Below are positions 13,407 to 13,844 of a DNA stretch of 13,844 bases, piece after piece. The DNA lies in contig PLKU01000271.1 of NCBI GenBank assembly GCA_003140705.1, positions 4,726 through 18,569 of the forward strand, in the 5' to 3' direction. The stretch is from Acidobacteriaceae bacterium (lineage in GTDB: Bacteria; Acidobacteriota; Terriglobia; Terriglobales; Acidobacteriaceae). Within the stretch, counting starts at the first letter, position 1. Each line of letters begins with the position of its first letter. The position numbers and the translations under genes were made by a program. The notes below the pieces were generated by a model. It was not told the origin of the DNA. It did no database searches and saw only the letters and a program-made list of their open reading frames with translations.

Positions 13407-13844
13407 TATGGCTCCATCCTCGAAAATTGAATTTGCCGGTTCCGTGATTTGGATATGCTTGTCGGCAACGGTGATTTCATCGCCTGGGGCAACCCGTGCA
13501 CTTTGCTTTGGTGTCTCGATCGGGGAACTGGCCCGCTCCGTCAATTGAATGCTCAAAAAGAAAGTAAGACGGTAGGACTAGAAGCGTGACCAGTATTCAG
13601 TAAGTTCAAAAATCCGTGGTGCAGAACGCACTCCCCTTCGAAACTGCAGAGGCAGCTCAGTGTTGTGAACACTGCATGACGACTGCCAATCGCAGCGATT
13701 CCAAAAAAGAATTCGTTTGCTGTTGAAATTAAAAGATTTACCGACAATTCACATAGCCCAACCAAAAAGGCGAAATATGGGATTACGGATAAAGTCAACC
13801 GTATATTCCAAAAATGGGCAGCACCTATCGTTTTTGGGGAATTC
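13407..13844. other. Gene-free region upstream of the TonB-dependent receptor
   Basis: No protein or RNA gene is supported in these 438 bases. The part from about 13680 onward is visibly AT-richer than the rest of the window, as expected of a promoter region. A TTGACT hexamer (complement of 13793-13798) has no convincing -10 at normal spacing. A 17-base palindrome at 13658-13674 is the clearest element. An 81-codon minus-strand frame (13553-13798) shows no recognisable domain and is treated as chance. Confidence 0.6.
13658..13674. promoter_or_regulatory. 17-base palindrome, candidate operator upstream of the receptor
   Basis: CAGTGTT-GTG-AACACTG is a perfect inverted repeat with seven-base arms and a three-base centre, about 250 bases upstream of the receptor ATG. 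The size and symmetry fit the site of a dimeric repressor or activator. No regulator gene is nearby to assign it to. Confidence 0.4.

Noticed and set aside
13407..13556. A 50-residue N-terminal extension of the receptor starting at TTG
   Set aside because: It would bury the signal peptide and has no ribosome site, whereas the ATG at 13406 has GGAG at good spacing.
13553..13798. An 81-codon minus-strand frame upstream of the receptor
   Set aside because: There is no recognisable domain and no clear ribosome site. It lies in an AT-richer region that looks like upstream regulatory DNA.
13839..13844. The window ends exactly on GAATTC, which could mark the end of an EcoRI clone
   Set aside because: GAATTC also occurs at least at 4498, 9463, 9914 and 13708, and the window start shows no matching site, so this may be chance and says nothing about the biology.

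Overview
The window reads as a piece of an acidobacterial chromosome, most likely class Terriglobia (Acidobacteriaceae and relatives). The main reason is the large Oar-type TonB-dependent receptor with an N-terminal carboxypeptidase-regulatory-like domain, a family greatly expanded in that group. A single-domain VKOR protein, secreted Sel1 and His-rich proteins, a small Lys/Ala-rich basic protein and a GGGCTTYAGCCC palindromic repeat fit the same picture. This is inference from protein character; no marker gene for taxonomy is present. No tRNA, rRNA, CRISPR array, insertion sequence or phage gene was found.

Layout. Positions 1-124 hold no gene I can support. From 125 to 4493 everything is on the minus strand, read right to left: glyA (serine hydroxymethyltransferase), a secreted His-rich protein of unknown function, a secreted GH2 beta-glucuronidase-like enzyme, and a small basic protein. 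The gaps of 83-212 bases hold a probable glyA terminator and a perfect 30-base hairpin. From 4669 to 6315 two exported proteins are on the plus strand: a Sel1-repeat protein and an M23/LytM metallopeptidase, the latter preceded by a hairpin and a possible 12-codon leader ORF. From 6312 to 8076 two genes are on the minus strand: VKOR, then a cytoplasmic alpha/beta hydrolase, possibly co-transcribed. From 8139 to 9664 nadD and rsfS are on the plus strand, a common bacterial pairing, separated by a 100-base three-helix palindromic element. A bidirectional terminator closes this unit. From 13406 back to 9786 lies the TonB-dependent receptor, with a 438-base upstream stretch (13407-13844) that is visibly AT-richer towards the right end and contains a 17-base palindrome.

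How they may work together. Most genes are housekeeping (one-carbon metabolism, NAD synthesis, ribosome silencing) or cell-envelope functions (cell-wall hydrolase, oxidative protein folding by VKOR, outer-membrane uptake by the receptor, extracytoplasmic glycoside cleavage). One functional link is testable: the mature receptor has ten cysteines falling into five closely spaced pairs, and VKOR could supply the oxidising power for such disulfides. I do not see a clear new multi-gene system. The observations most worth following are the structured repeat between nadD and rsfS, the paired cysteines, the TAnnnT boxes six bases before three start codons (probable leaderless mRNAs), and the leader ORF abutting the M23 gene.
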